Shown one piece after another: positions 12,699-20,448 of a DNA stretch of 24,889 nt; positions within the stretch are counted from its first letter, which is position 1, and every line of letters starts with the position of its first letter. Below the pieces are notes generated by a model that saw only the letters and a list, made by a program, of their open reading frames with translations, was not told where the DNA came from and searched no databases. Source of the stretch: a virus; the IMG/VR virus record IMGVR_UViG_3300020027_000031, positions 1 to 24,889 of that record. One strand, 5' to 3'. Made by a program: the position numbers and the translations under genes.

Positions 12699-13109
12699 GT
12701 GCCAGAAAAGACCATTGACCCTGTCGTGGACGCGATCGACGAGGAGGCGAACCCGCCGGAGTACCCGGCCGGGTCGCCCCTGCTGCACACGATCGCGGAG
12801 ATCCGCCCGCGGTCCCGCCGAGCCCAGTTCAAGCGGCTCCTCGCCGACTTCCTGGAGAAGCAGGCCGCGGTGAACCTCCTCGGTCTCGCCACCGACACCG
12901 AAGACATGGAACAAGCGGCGAAGGTCCGGTCGTGGGCCGAAATGGACGAGTTGTACCAGCAGATGGCGGAGCTGATGGAGCTCGCCGCGAAGAACCCCAC
13001 CCACTGTGTGGAGTGGACCGACAACGCCACCGACGAAGCACTGCTGGCCGTGTTTCAGGTGTTCATGAGGCGAGCACAGCCGGGGGAAGCGCCCAGCTCG
13101 ACGAGCTGA
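12699..13109 (+). CDS. tail assembly chaperone, short form (gpG-like)
   Basis: This 136-residue protein binds the tape measure during tail assembly. It is acidic at the N-terminus (DPVVDAIDEEANPPEYPAGSPLL), then helical (QFKRLLADFLEKQAAVNLLG, WAEMDELYQQMAELMELAAKN), with a conserved C-terminal segment EALLAVFQVFMRRAQPGEA, as in actinophage chaperones. The GTG at 12699 uses GGGAG in the second tandem repeat. Near its end the frame passes CCG GGG GAA (13080-13088). A -1 slip on the G run leads into the long overlapping frame ending at 13471. It is located between the tube and tape measure genes, the invariant siphophage order. Confidence 0.88.
   Translation: MPEKTIDPVVDAIDEEANPPEYPAGSPLLHTIAEIRPRSRRAQFKRLLADFLEKQAAVNLLGLATDTEDMEQAAKVRSWAEMDELYQQMAELMELAAKNPTHCVEWTDNATDEALLAVFQVFMRRAQPGEAPSSTS
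13082..13087 (+). promoter_or_regulatory. -1 programmed frameshift site (G-run)
   Basis: Frame 0 reads CCG GGG GAA at 13080-13088. A P-site glycine tRNA on GGG (13083-13085) can slip one base back onto GGG (13082-13084) and read GGA (13085-13087) next, entering the downstream frame. The overlap is short: the zero-frame stop is at 13107-13109. This arrangement is conserved among siphovirus tail chaperones. Confidence 0.75.
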
Positions 13110-13471
13110 TCGCAACGCACGGCACGGCGCTCATCTCCGACTTCCAGGCGTACTACCAGCTTGACCTGCTGGACGTGTACCGCTCAGGAACTGAGCTGAC
13201 GCCGCGCCGCGCGTTGTGGTTCGTCGAGCACCTCCCACCGCAGGCCGCGTTCCGCGCATCACTGCAGGGCGGTCCCGAGTTCCGCGGTTGGGATCACCAG
13301 ACGTACCTGTTCGCGGCCGCCGTGAACCTGCTCAACGCGGCGAACCGGCAGCGCGCCGGGAAGAAGACCCGCACACCGCTGGTAAAGCCGCCGACAACGA
13401 AAACGAAGGTCCGCCGCATGTCAGTCGCGGGGATCGTCGCACGACAGAAACGGCTCGAAACGAACAACTGA
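13085..13471 (+). CDS. tail assembly chaperone, frameshift extension (gpGT-like)
   Basis: This is the second half of the long chaperone form, translated only after the -1 slip. The fused product (12699-13085 joined to 13085-13471) has 257 residues. It has no start codon or ribosome-binding site of its own at the overlap. The extension begins GSAQLDELIATHGTALISDF, then DLLDVYRSGTELTPRRALWFVEHLPP, with the conserved W-F-x-x-x-L-P and the segment FRGWDHQTYLFAAAVNLLNA. It finishes with a basic tail (KKTRTPLVKPPTTKTKVRR) and SVAGIVARQKRLE. The pattern of a domain recruiting tail-tube subunits to the tape measure fits the T extension. The tape measure follows 21 bases later. Confidence 0.87.
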   Translation, partial: GSAQLDELIATHGTALISDFQAYYQLDLLDVYRSGTELTPRRALWFVEHLPPQAAFRASLQGGPEFRGWDHQTYLFAAAVNLLNAANRQRAGKKTRTPLVKPPTTKTKVRRMSVAGIVARQKRLETNN

Positions 13472-13492
13472 AACCGGGCCGGGGGTGCTTCT

Positions 13493-14698
13493 GTGAGCTC
13501 CCCCGAAGTCGGCCGGGTCAGCGTCCGCGTCATGCCGGACACGGGCCAGTTCCGGTCCGAGCTCGCGCGGGACCTGCGGGGGATCGAAGAGACTCTCAAG
13601 CTCGAAATCCCTGTCACGTTCGACATCGACCAGGGTGAGCTGCGGGCACAGCTTGGGGCGATCCGCGAAACCCTCACGGTCCAGGTCGAACTTGACTTGG
13701 ACCCGACACAGCTCGCCGCGCAGCTCGCCGCGCTGGGGGCGACAAGGCTCGCCATCCCGGTGGATCTCGAACCGAATATCGCGGCGCTGCGGGCACGGCT
13801 GGCGACGATCGGGTCAGTCTCCATCCCGGTCGACTTCGACGCAGCCGCGGCGATCGCGCGACTCCGCACCGAGCTGGCGTCGCTGGTCGGCCGCTCGATC
13901 GACATGCGCGTCAACGTCGCCGGTGTCGCACTCGCCCTTGCGGAACTGACGGCGCTCGAAACGATCGTGGACCGTCTCGACGGGCGCACCATCCGTATCG
14001 ATGTTGACGTTGACAGTGCTGGCGCGCTAGCCCAAATCGCAGCGATCGAGGCCGCGCTACTCGCACTGCGCGGTTCGATCGGTTCGATCGGCGGCGGCCT
14101 CGGCGGGGGGGCAGGCGGCCTCGGCGGCTCGATGGCGGGCATCGTCACCTCACTGGCCCAGGCTTCCGCGCTGGCCGCCGCCCTCGCGGTCGCCGGTGCC
14201 GCTGTTGCGGCTGCCTGGGGTGTGGTGTCAACGGCGATCGCGGCGATCCCGGTCGCACTGTCAACGTTGGCTGTGCCGATCGCGGCGATCGCCCTCGGGA
14301 TGGACGGCATCAAAGCCGCCGCGCAGACCCTGAAGCCGGAGTTCGACAAGCTCAAGCAAACGGTCTCCGATGTCTTCGAGACCGGGTTCACACGGGCCTT
14401 CAACACCGTCCGCGGCCTGTTCACCAGCGTGCTGACGCCCGGGTTCACACTCGTCGCGAACAGCATCAACGGCATCGTCCAGGCCCTCGCGGTCATGGTC
14501 GCGTCGGCTGACGGGGTCACGCTGCTCAAACATCTTCAACGGTGTCGGTGTCGCGATCAACAACATGAAGCCCGGCATCCTCGACATCGCCGACTCCATT
14601 CTGATCCTCGCCGGGCGGGCGTCTGCGTTCCAGGCGCTCGAGGAAGCAGTCAACCGTTTCGGTGCGGCGTTCCGCCGCGAGCTGATCGACAACATTGA
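13493..14698 (+). CDS. tape measure protein, N-terminal part (frame broken)
   Basis: This is the start of the tail-length ruler. The GTG at 13493 follows the G-run at about 13481-13485. Residues 1-60 carry the usual opening VGRVSVRVMPDTGQFRSELARDLRGIEETLKLEI. Several near-repeats of 'IPVxxD-x-A-x-LRARLATIG' follow to about residue 130. A Gly-rich hinge is at 195-212, and a long hydrophobic region at about 220-285 (ALAAALAVAGAAVAAAWGVV, ALSTLAVPIAAIALGMDGI) is likely the membrane-interacting part. Homology ends at LLK (14528-14530). After that the frame gives Arg/His/Cys-rich nonsense to 14698, while the proper continuation (NIFNGVGVAINN) is in the +1 frame from 14529. The gene is therefore split by a net +1 shift. 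Confidence 0.85.
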   Translation: MSSPEVGRVSVRVMPDTGQFRSELARDLRGIEETLKLEIPVTFDIDQGELRAQLGAIRETLTVQVELDLDPTQLAAQLAALGATRLAIPVDLEPNIAALRARLATIGSVSIPVDFDAAAAIARLRTELASLVGRSIDMRVNVAGVALALAELTALETIVDRLDGRTIRIDVDVDSAGALAQIAAIEAALLALRGSIGSIGGGLGGGAGGLGGSMAGIVTSLAQASALAAALAVAGAAVAAAWGVVSTAIAAIPVALSTLAVPIAAIALGMDGIKAAAQTLKPEFDKLKQTVSDVFETGFTRAFNTVRGLFTSVLTPGFTLVANSINGIVQALAVMVASADGVTLLKHLQRCRCRDQQHEARHPRHRRLHSDPRRAGVCVPGARGSSQPFRCGVPPRADRQH

Positions 14699-17405
14699 CA
14701 GCGGCGCTCTGGACGCGGCGTTCCAGGGGCTCGGGGACACCCTTGGCGAGCTCGGCGAGGCGTTCGCAGGGCTGGTCCACAACGGGATCGAGCTGTTCGC
14801 CGCCGCAGCACCGGGGATCAACCAGGCGCTCGACGCGATCACCGGGTTCTTCGCCCGGTTCGACTGGACAGCGCTGGGCGCTGCGGTCGGGAACGTGTTC
14901 TCCGGGCTTGCGGAGACACTCGAAGGCGTCCCGGTTGGGACGATCGATCAGATCGAGGGTGCGTTCGGGCGTCTCGGGGACCTGTTCAAGAACCAGCAGT
15001 TCCAGGCTGACCTGCAGAACATGATCGCTGGTATCCCGGCTGCGATCGACACCATCGGCGCCCTGACCTCAACGTTCGCGGGGATCGGGAGCTTCATCTC
15101 GTCCGGGCTGCAGCAGCTTTCGGACTTCGCTGGGGAGTTCGACTCCTTCGTCCAGGGCACGAAGAAGAGCGCCGAGGACTTCAGTAAGAACATTCCGCAG
15201 TTCCTGAAGGACGGCGCGGCGGGGATCGACCAGTTCCTGGACGACACCCTTCGGGACCTGCTGGGGCAAACCCAGGCTGAGTACGACGCCATGTTCAACT
15301 CGATCGACACCACCATCGGTGGCGGGACCCAGAAGAACGCCGACACGTTGTTCACCGGGATGAGTTCGTTGGTGGACCGGGGTGCGGAACGGCTCCAGGC
15401 CGGCGCTGGTGAGCTCACCGCGGCGGCTGGGGACCTGACCAAGGGAATTCCGCCCGCCGCGACAGCCGGGCTGGCGCCGCTCGCGCCGGCTGTCACGGCC
15501 GCTCTGTCCCCTGCCGCGGTCGCGTTGGCTCAGGGTCTCGAGCAGATGCCGCCGATCGTTCAGCAGTCGTTCATTGGGCTGTCGGCGCACGCCGCCACGG
15601 GGATGGCCGCTCTGGCCGCGGCGATCTCCGCGAGCGGTGCAGGTGTGGGTGCGGCCCTGTCAACCGCACTGTTCGGCCTGCAGACGGTGACGCAGACTGC
15701 GTTCCAGGGGATCGTGACGCAGGCGTCGATCGGCATGTCCCAGATGGGGCAGGCCGTGTCGTCGGGCTCCACTGTGCTGACGACGTCGCTGACCGCAGCT
15801 CTGGCCACCCTGCCCGCGCTGGTGCAGACCGCGTTCGCCGGGCTCATGCAGTACGCCACCGCCGGCATGGGTCAGATGGCGTTGGGGATCGCCTCGGGGG
15901 TGCCGCTGATCCAGGCTGCGATCACCGCGGCGTTCGCGACGCTGCCCGCTCTGGTGCAGACCGCATTCGCAGGGTTGATGGCGTACACCACCGCCGGGAT
16001 GGGGCAGCTCGCCCTCGGTGTGGCCACCGGTGCTGTGCTCATCCAGACCGCGCTCACCGCCGGCCTCGCAACCCTGGGCCCGATCATCACAACAGCGTTC
16101 ATCGGCTTGGCCGTGTACGCGACGAACGGGATGTTGCAGATCCAGACAGCGGTCACCCTCGGTGCCGTCGCGATCGGCGTCGCGATGGCGGAAGGTTTGG
16201 CCACGCTGGGCCCGATCGTGCAGATCGGGTTCCTGGGATTGTCGGTTGCTGCCACGGCGGGGATGGAGCAGATCGCGCTCGCGGTGACGACCGGCATGGT
16301 CCTCATCCAGACCGCGCTGTCGACGGGGCTGCTCACACTCGGAACGACCGTGCAGACCGGGTTCGCCGGGCTGGGCGTGTTTGCCACGACCGGTATGGCC
16401 ACCCTCGTTGAGGCCGTCCGGGTGGGCATGGCCGCCGTTGACACAGCGTTCCTCGACGGCTGGCTGGCGGTCCAGGACAGGTTCTTCACGTTCCAGACGG
16501 TCGCCATAGCGGCGTTCCAAGTGATGTTCGGCCTGTTGGCCACCTATGCCACCACCGGCATGGCAGAGGTCACCGCCGCAGTCCAGGCGGGGCTGCAGAT
16601 TTTGGCGAACACGTTCGATGCGACGTGGCAGCTGATCGTCACCGAGGCCACCACGTACTTCGCGACGCTGGTCACGGTCATCACGACTGCGATGGCCGAG
16701 GCCCTCGTCGCGGTGCAGACCGGCACGGACGCGATGACGCTCGCGATCACCACGTTCGGCACGGTGATCGTCGACGTCATCACTCAGGCGATGGCGCAGT
16801 TCACCGCTGCGATCACAGCTGGGATGGCCACCGCGAACGCTGAGGTAGCTGCCGGGGTTGCGGCGATGATCGCGACCCTTGAGGGTGCGGTTGGGGCGTT
16901 CTTCGCGGCCGGCTCCAACATGGGCGCGGCACTCGCTGACGGTCTGCGTAGCCAGGCAGGCAACGTTGCGGCGGCGGCTGCGGAGCTCGCCAACGCGGCT
17001 GCGGCTGCGGTCGCTGCCGCAGCTCAGATCAACTCGCCGTCGCGGGTGTTCCTGAAGTTGGGCTCGTTCATGGGCGAAGGCCTGGAGCTCGGCCTGGGAT
17101 CGGCCGAGCACGGGCTACTCGCGATCGCCCGCAACATTGTGTCGGCGATGAGCACCGTGTTCAACGGGTTCGACGCGGGCGCGTTGAACATCTCAGACAA
17201 TATCGGCCGGTTCGGCTCGCACGTTGAGGGCCGTGTCCGTGCCTCCATCGCCGACGTCGACTCCTCGGTCACTGGCAGTGGGTCGATTGATTCGCAGTTG
17301 GTGCAGAACTTCAACATGGCGCCCGGTATTTCGGTGGGCGAGTTCTGTGACGAGGTCACGTTCCGGACGAGGCGTGCTAGGCGTGGGGGTGTGTATGCCC
17401 GCTGA
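14565..17405 (+). CDS. tape measure protein, C-terminal part with 44-residue repeats (frame broken)
   Basis: This is the rest of the tape measure in the shifted frame. The true continuation begins near 14529 with N-I-F-N-G-V-G. The first ATG in frame, 14565, lacks a ribosome-binding site. It contains helical segments (FQALEEAVNRFGAAFRRELI, GELGEAFAGLV), then seven back-to-back 44-residue hydrophobic repeats at 15537-16460 and a looser repeat after them. A Gly/Ala-rich helix follows (MGAALADGLRSQAGNVAAAA) with the common tape-measure motif INSPSRVFLKLGSFMGEGLELGL (residues about 824-846). Together the two parts would make about 1,300 residues. At the usual 0.15 nm per residue this predicts a tail of roughly 190-200 nm. 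The C-terminus overlaps the next gene by 11 bases. Confidence 0.88.
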   Translation: MKPGILDIADSILILAGRASAFQALEEAVNRFGAAFRRELIDNIDSGALDAAFQGLGDTLGELGEAFAGLVHNGIELFAAAAPGINQALDAITGFFARFDWTALGAAVGNVFSGLAETLEGVPVGTIDQIEGAFGRLGDLFKNQQFQADLQNMIAGIPAAIDTIGALTSTFAGIGSFISSGLQQLSDFAGEFDSFVQGTKKSAEDFSKNIPQFLKDGAAGIDQFLDDTLRDLLGQTQAEYDAMFNSIDTTIGGGTQKNADTLFTGMSSLVDRGAERLQAGAGELTAAAGDLTKGIPPAATAGLAPLAPAVTAALSPAAVALAQGLEQMPPIVQQSFIGLSAHAATGMAALAAAISASGAGVGAALSTALFGLQTVTQTAFQGIVTQASIGMSQMGQAVSSGSTVLTTSLTAALATLPALVQTAFAGLMQYATAGMGQMALGIASGVPLIQAAITAAFATLPALVQTAFAGLMAYTTAGMGQLALGVATGAVLIQTALTAGLATLGPIITTAFIGLAVYATNGMLQIQTAVTLGAVAIGVAMAEGLATLGPIVQIGFLGLSVAATAGMEQIALAVTTGMVLIQTALSTGLLTLGTTVQTGFAGLGVFATTGMATLVEAVRVGMAAVDTAFLDGWLAVQDRFFTFQTVAIAAFQVMFGLLATYATTGMAEVTAAVQAGLQILANTFDATWQLIVTEATTYFATLVTVITTAMAEALVAVQTGTDAMTLAITTFGTVIVDVITQAMAQFTAAITAGMATANAEVAAGVAAMIATLEGAVGAFFAAGSNMGAALADGLRSQAGNVAAAAAELANAAAAAVAAAAQINSPSRVFLKLGSFMGEGLELGLGSAEHGLLAIARNIVSAMSTVFNGFDAGALNISDNIGRFGSHVEGRVRASIADVDSSVTGSGSIDSQLVQNFNMAPGISVGEFCDEVTFRTRRARRGGVYAR
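15537..16460 (+). repeat. seven contiguous 132-bp (44-residue) repeats in the tape measure gene
   Basis: Seven units align without gaps. Consensus landmarks are L-A-T-L-P-x-x-V-Q-T-A-F-x-G-L near the start, A-T-x-G-M at positions 19-23 and a helix ending T-A-L-T-A-G. Units 3 and 4 (15801-15932, 15933-16064) are the most alike. Codon choice differs between units, so duplication is old. Confidence 0.85.
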
Positions 17406-18276
17406 CCTGAGCTACGACCTGGACGGGTTCCTGTTCGGGGTGGGTTCGGATTTCCATGTGAATGACCTCGATATGGGTGAGGTGGAGATCCGGAACAATG
17501 ATGCGGCGATGCCGCGTCAGGATGGGATCCGGTTCGGCCGCGATACTCGTGGCGGCAGGACGCTCACGTTCGTCGACGTGTTGGTGATGACCAGCAACGG
17601 TACGGATGTGTCGGCGCAGGATGCGTTCGCCCGGTTCACGAGTGCGTGGCGGGCGAACCTGGTGCGGTCCACACCGGGTGCGGTGTCGATCCTGAAACTG
17701 ACCCGGGGTGGCCGGACCAGGCGCGTGTACGGCCGGCCCAGACGGTTCGCCCCGGCTAGTGAGCGGAACCGTTTCGGCTGGTTCTCCGCGGATGCGGACT
17801 TCCAGTGCGTCGACGACCTGTTCTACAGCGACGCCGAGCTCACCACCAGCATCGGGATGACGGTGCCGTCGGTGGGTGGTCTGGTGGGTCCGCTGATCGG
17901 CCCGATCGACGCCGAGTCCGCTGGGTCGGGTGTGGAGTCGCTGTTTGTGGGTGGGACGGAGCCGGCGTGGGTGTCGGTGCAGATCCACGGCCCGATCATC
18001 GACCCGTCGGTTGAGGTTGAGGGTCAGTGGTCGTTCAAGCTCGCCGGGGTCACGTTGGCATCCGATGAGTGGGTGCTGGTTGATCCGTCGCCGTGGAATC
18101 GGACGGTGCAACGCTCCAACGGGGCGAACATGGGCGGCTATTTCACCCAAGCGTCGCAGCGCCTGTCGGATATGCGGATCGCCCCCGGCCCGACACAAAT
18201 CATTCTGCGGGGCACGGACCCGACGAACACCGCCTATGCGCAGAGCTACGTCAGGGAAGCCTACGCGTCTTACTAG
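17395..18276 (+). CDS. distal tail protein (Dit-like minor tail protein)
   Basis: This 293-residue protein is the first after the tape measure, where siphophages encode the ring protein joining tube to tip. The N-terminal domain (1-150) fits Dit family layout: DLDGFLFGVGSDFHVNDLDMG, then RQDGIRFGRDTRGGRTLTFVDVLVM (beta-barrel strand), a helix AQDAFARFTSAWRANLV, then RVYGRPRRFAPA and WFSADADFQCVDDLFYSD, the typical closing strand. Residues 180-293 form a second beta-rich (galectin-like) domain with VSVQIHGPIIDPSVEVEG. The ATG at 17395 follows GGGGGT and overlaps the tape measure's last 11 bases, so it is coupled to it. The 'F-x-A-D-x-x-F-x-x-x-D-D' stretch is common in actinophage proteins at this position. 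Confidence 0.82.
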   Translation: MPADLSYDLDGFLFGVGSDFHVNDLDMGEVEIRNNDAAMPRQDGIRFGRDTRGGRTLTFVDVLVMTSNGTDVSAQDAFARFTSAWRANLVRSTPGAVSILKLTRGGRTRRVYGRPRRFAPASERNRFGWFSADADFQCVDDLFYSDAELTTSIGMTVPSVGGLVGPLIGPIDAESAGSGVESLFVGGTEPAWVSVQIHGPIIDPSVEVEGQWSFKLAGVTLASDEWVLVDPSPWNRTVQRSNGANMGGYFTQASQRLSDMRIAPGPTQIILRGTDPTNTAYAQSYVREAYASY

Positions 18277-18294
18277 AACTCTTGAGGAGACACG

Positions 18295-19338
18295 GTGGCC
18301 TTATCGAACCCTTGGTATATAGATGCCGAGGCCCGGCATTTGCCGAACACGATCCGCCTGCTGTCGTACATGGCGTCGGAGGGCAAGGAAGGTGTCGGCG
18401 CCGAAGGGCATCTGGCGGTGACGGATCTGGACACGCCGGGTGCGTCGATCAACGTGGCCCCGGGTTCGTACGCGATCGTCGCGAAGCACACCGGTGGCAG
18501 CTTCGAGTCGTATGTGGGGAAGGTCGCGATCCAGGAGACCGTGTCCGTCAACCCCACTTCCTCCGGCGGGCCGCGCACCGACTTGGTGATTCTGCGGGTG
18601 GAGAACCCGTACGTTGTCGGGTCGGGGTCGTGGGCGCAGCCTCCGGACCCGCTGAACGGGCCGTACGCGTACGTGCGTGTCATCGAAGGGGTTCCGGCTA
18701 ACACCAACAGTGTGCAGGCCGTGAACGCCACCTGGTCCGCCATCACCCTCGCCAGGATCACACGCCCGTCGAGCACGGGAATCGTGTCGCAGTCCCACAT
18801 CACCGACCTCCGCAGCCTGGCGAAGCTCGGTGGGGAACGGGTCATCATCATCGACGACCCGCCCGTTGACCCGCCGCCGATCACACAAGCGTTCTTCCTC
18901 GACGCGAAGAACTTCAGCGGGTCAGAGCAGACGATGGGCCCCTCAACGGGGTCGTACACGCATTTCCCGACGCAGGCGGACTGGCAGGTCCCAGTCCCGT
19001 CGTGGGCGTGTGGTGTGGATGTCATGTTCCAGGTCAACAACCTCAGGTTGGAGACCGCGGGCGCGTTGGGCAACTACCGCATCAACATCGACAACGGGAC
19101 GGTGCTGACCCCTGCGACTGGGTTCGACCTGTCGCACAACCGGCCCATCAACGGCTGGGAACGCCACCCCCTCTTCGTCGCCGCCACAGTCCTTCTACCT
19201 GCGAGTTTGCGCGGGAAGATGATCCGTTTCAAGGCGGAAATGCAGATCACCGTCAACGACGGCGGCACCCTCAAATGGGTCTCCGGCTGCTCCATGAGCA
19301 TGTGGGCCGTCTTCAAGCAGTTCCCGATCACAGGCTGA
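18295..19338 (+). CDS. minor tail protein with tail-tip and beta-sandwich domains
   Basis: This is a 347-residue structural protein. The N-terminal 190 residues have the pattern of actinophage tip proteins: NPWYIDAEARHLPNTIRLLSYMA, then GVGAEGHLAVTDLDTPGASINVAPGSYAI, a compact beta domain with RTDLVILRVENP, and TWSAITLARITRPSSTGIVSQSHITDLR. A Pro-rich linker (DDPPVDPPPI, about 195-204) leads to a C-terminal beta-sandwich (205-347) with alternating strands, which may bind receptors or glycans. The GTG at 18295 follows GAGGAGA (18284-18290). The two-part design with a proline hinge suggests that the N-terminus attaches to the tip and the C-terminus projects. Exact role not known. Confidence 0.75.
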   Translation: MALSNPWYIDAEARHLPNTIRLLSYMASEGKEGVGAEGHLAVTDLDTPGASINVAPGSYAIVAKHTGGSFESYVGKVAIQETVSVNPTSSGGPRTDLVILRVENPYVVGSGSWAQPPDPLNGPYAYVRVIEGVPANTNSVQAVNATWSAITLARITRPSSTGIVSQSHITDLRSLAKLGGERVIIIDDPPVDPPPITQAFFLDAKNFSGSEQTMGPSTGSYTHFPTQADWQVPVPSWACGVDVMFQVNNLRLETAGALGNYRINIDNGTVLTPATGFDLSHNRPINGWERHPLFVAATVLLPASLRGKMIRFKAEMQITVNDGGTLKWVSGCSMSMWAVFKQFPITG

Positions 19339-19350
19339 GAAGGAGCTGCT

Positions 19351-19830
19351 GTGACTACCTCGTTCAACGCCACCAAGCACAAGATCGGTGCGCTAGTCGA
19401 AGCAGCCGCAACAGGTGGATACCCGGAGATCGGGCTGTACCTGATGCGCACCAGCGAAGCCGACGCCACACTCGCCGACCGCGACACCCTCGCCGACATC
19501 TGGGCCGCCGCCGGCTCGGTCAACCTCGAAGCGAACTTCACGAACTACGTGGTGAAGCTCCTCGCCGCACCCACCGTCACCGTCGACGACGTCAACAACC
19601 GTGTCCTCCTCGGCGGTGCCGCGGTCGGGGTCGGGTTGGCGATCACCTACACCGCAGCCGGTGGCGCCACGAACAACACGCTGGTCAAGGCGTTGTGGTG
19701 CTACATCCCCACCTCCGGCGCTGCGACGTCGCTGATCTTGCCGTTGATGGCGACCAACGTGTCCGCGTCCACCGACGGCAACGACCTCGTGCTCACGCTC
19801 AACACCGACGGGTTCGCCCGAGTCCTCTAA
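19351..19830 (+). CDS. small minor tail protein
   Basis: This 159-residue protein belongs to the tip gene series. The N-terminus is helical (FNATKHKIGALVEAAATGG), followed by LYLMRTSEADATLADRDTLADIWAAAGSVNLEANFTNYVVKLLAAPTVTVDDVNNRVLLGG, and a beta-rich end with ALWCYIPTSGAATSLILPLMATNVSASTDGNDLVL. The 'ANFTNYVVK ... VDDVNNRV ... G' arrangement recurs in minor tail proteins of actinobacterial phages. The GTG at 19351 uses AAGGAG (19340-19345). It is followed 12 bases later by the next tip gene. I do not recognise a specific function. Confidence 0.68.
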   Translation: MTTSFNATKHKIGALVEAAATGGYPEIGLYLMRTSEADATLADRDTLADIWAAAGSVNLEANFTNYVVKLLAAPTVTVDDVNNRVLLGGAAVGVGLAITYTAAGGATNNTLVKALWCYIPTSGAATSLILPLMATNVSASTDGNDLVLTLNTDGFARVL

Positions 19831-19842
19831 GGAGCCCCCGTC

Positions 19843-20397
19843 GTGCTGCACCACGCCACACCGGAAGACATCGCCCACGTCAACGACATGTCGAAGGTGG
19901 AGGTGGCGCAGTTCGCGCGCTGCCACGACCTCGCCGTGTGGGAAGGCCGGGCGACCGTCGCCAAGTACTGGGGCGACGACACCTCCGGTACCCCGTACGA
20001 GGTCATCGAGTCCGAACCGAACCTGCTGCTCACCGCGGGGATCACGCTGCTGTGGAACCTCCTCACCGGTGCTGGCGGGACAGCGTTCAACGGCTCCAAC
20101 GCCCGCATCGCAGTTGGTGACAACAACGCTGTGGCGACCGCCGGGCAGACCGATCTGCAGGCGGTGACGAACAAGATCCGGCAGGTCGTCGACTCCACCC
20201 CGATCGTCAGCACGAACACGGCGACGTTCGTGGCGACGTTCGCGACCGGCTCAGGGAACTTCGCCGGTGGCTGGCAGGAGATGGGTGTCGCGAACACCGC
20301 ATCCGGTGCGACCCTGCTGAACCGGCTGGTCCAGAACTTTGGTGTGAAGACCTCGGCCGTGGCCTGGGTCGCGACCATGGTTCTGACCCTGAACTGA
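19843..20397 (+). CDS. minor tail protein
   Basis: This 184-residue protein starts at a GTG with AAGGAGC 7-8 bases upstream (19829-19835). The first 60 residues are charged and mixed (TPEDIAHVNDMSKVEVAQFARCHDLA, WEGRATVAKYW). After that the segment NLLLTAGITLLWNLLTGAGGTAFNGSNARIAVGD (about 62-95), then QTDLQAVTNKIRQVV, and the final beta strand run (TATFVATFATGSGNFAGGWQEMGVAN) are familiar from tail tip proteins of actinobacterial phages. They suggest a beta-rich structural subunit. No enzymatic motif is visible. It lies between two other tip genes and is probably part of the same complex. Confidence 0.72.
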   Translation: MLHHATPEDIAHVNDMSKVEVAQFARCHDLAVWEGRATVAKYWGDDTSGTPYEVIESEPNLLLTAGITLLWNLLTGAGGTAFNGSNARIAVGDNNAVATAGQTDLQAVTNKIRQVVDSTPIVSTNTATFVATFATGSGNFAGGWQEMGVANTASGATLLNRLVQNFGVKTSAVAWVATMVLTLN

Positions 20398-20448
20398 TCC
20401 CGCTCGTCTTGAACCCCAGTATGTCGACGATCTAGCGGGGGGCAGGGC

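Noticed and set aside
14565-14700. Independent start of a second tape measure gene at ATG 14565
   Set aside because: There is no ribosome-binding site, and the conserved sequence continues upstream of this ATG in the same frame to 14529, so this is a frame break rather than two genes.
15537-16460. CRISPR-like array
   Set aside because: The 132-bp periodicity is at the protein level with divergent DNA and no unique spacers; it is a coding repeat.
15660-17111. 483-codon minus-strand frame opposite the tape measure
   Set aside because: It has shadow composition (Arg, Gly, His repeats) that mirrors the 132-bp tape measure repeats and no recognisable domain.
20399-20439. CCCGCT/AGCGGG stem in the gap before the lectin-hub gene
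   Set aside because: It has only 6 bp with a loop of about 29 bases and an asymmetric interior match; too weak to call a regulatory element.
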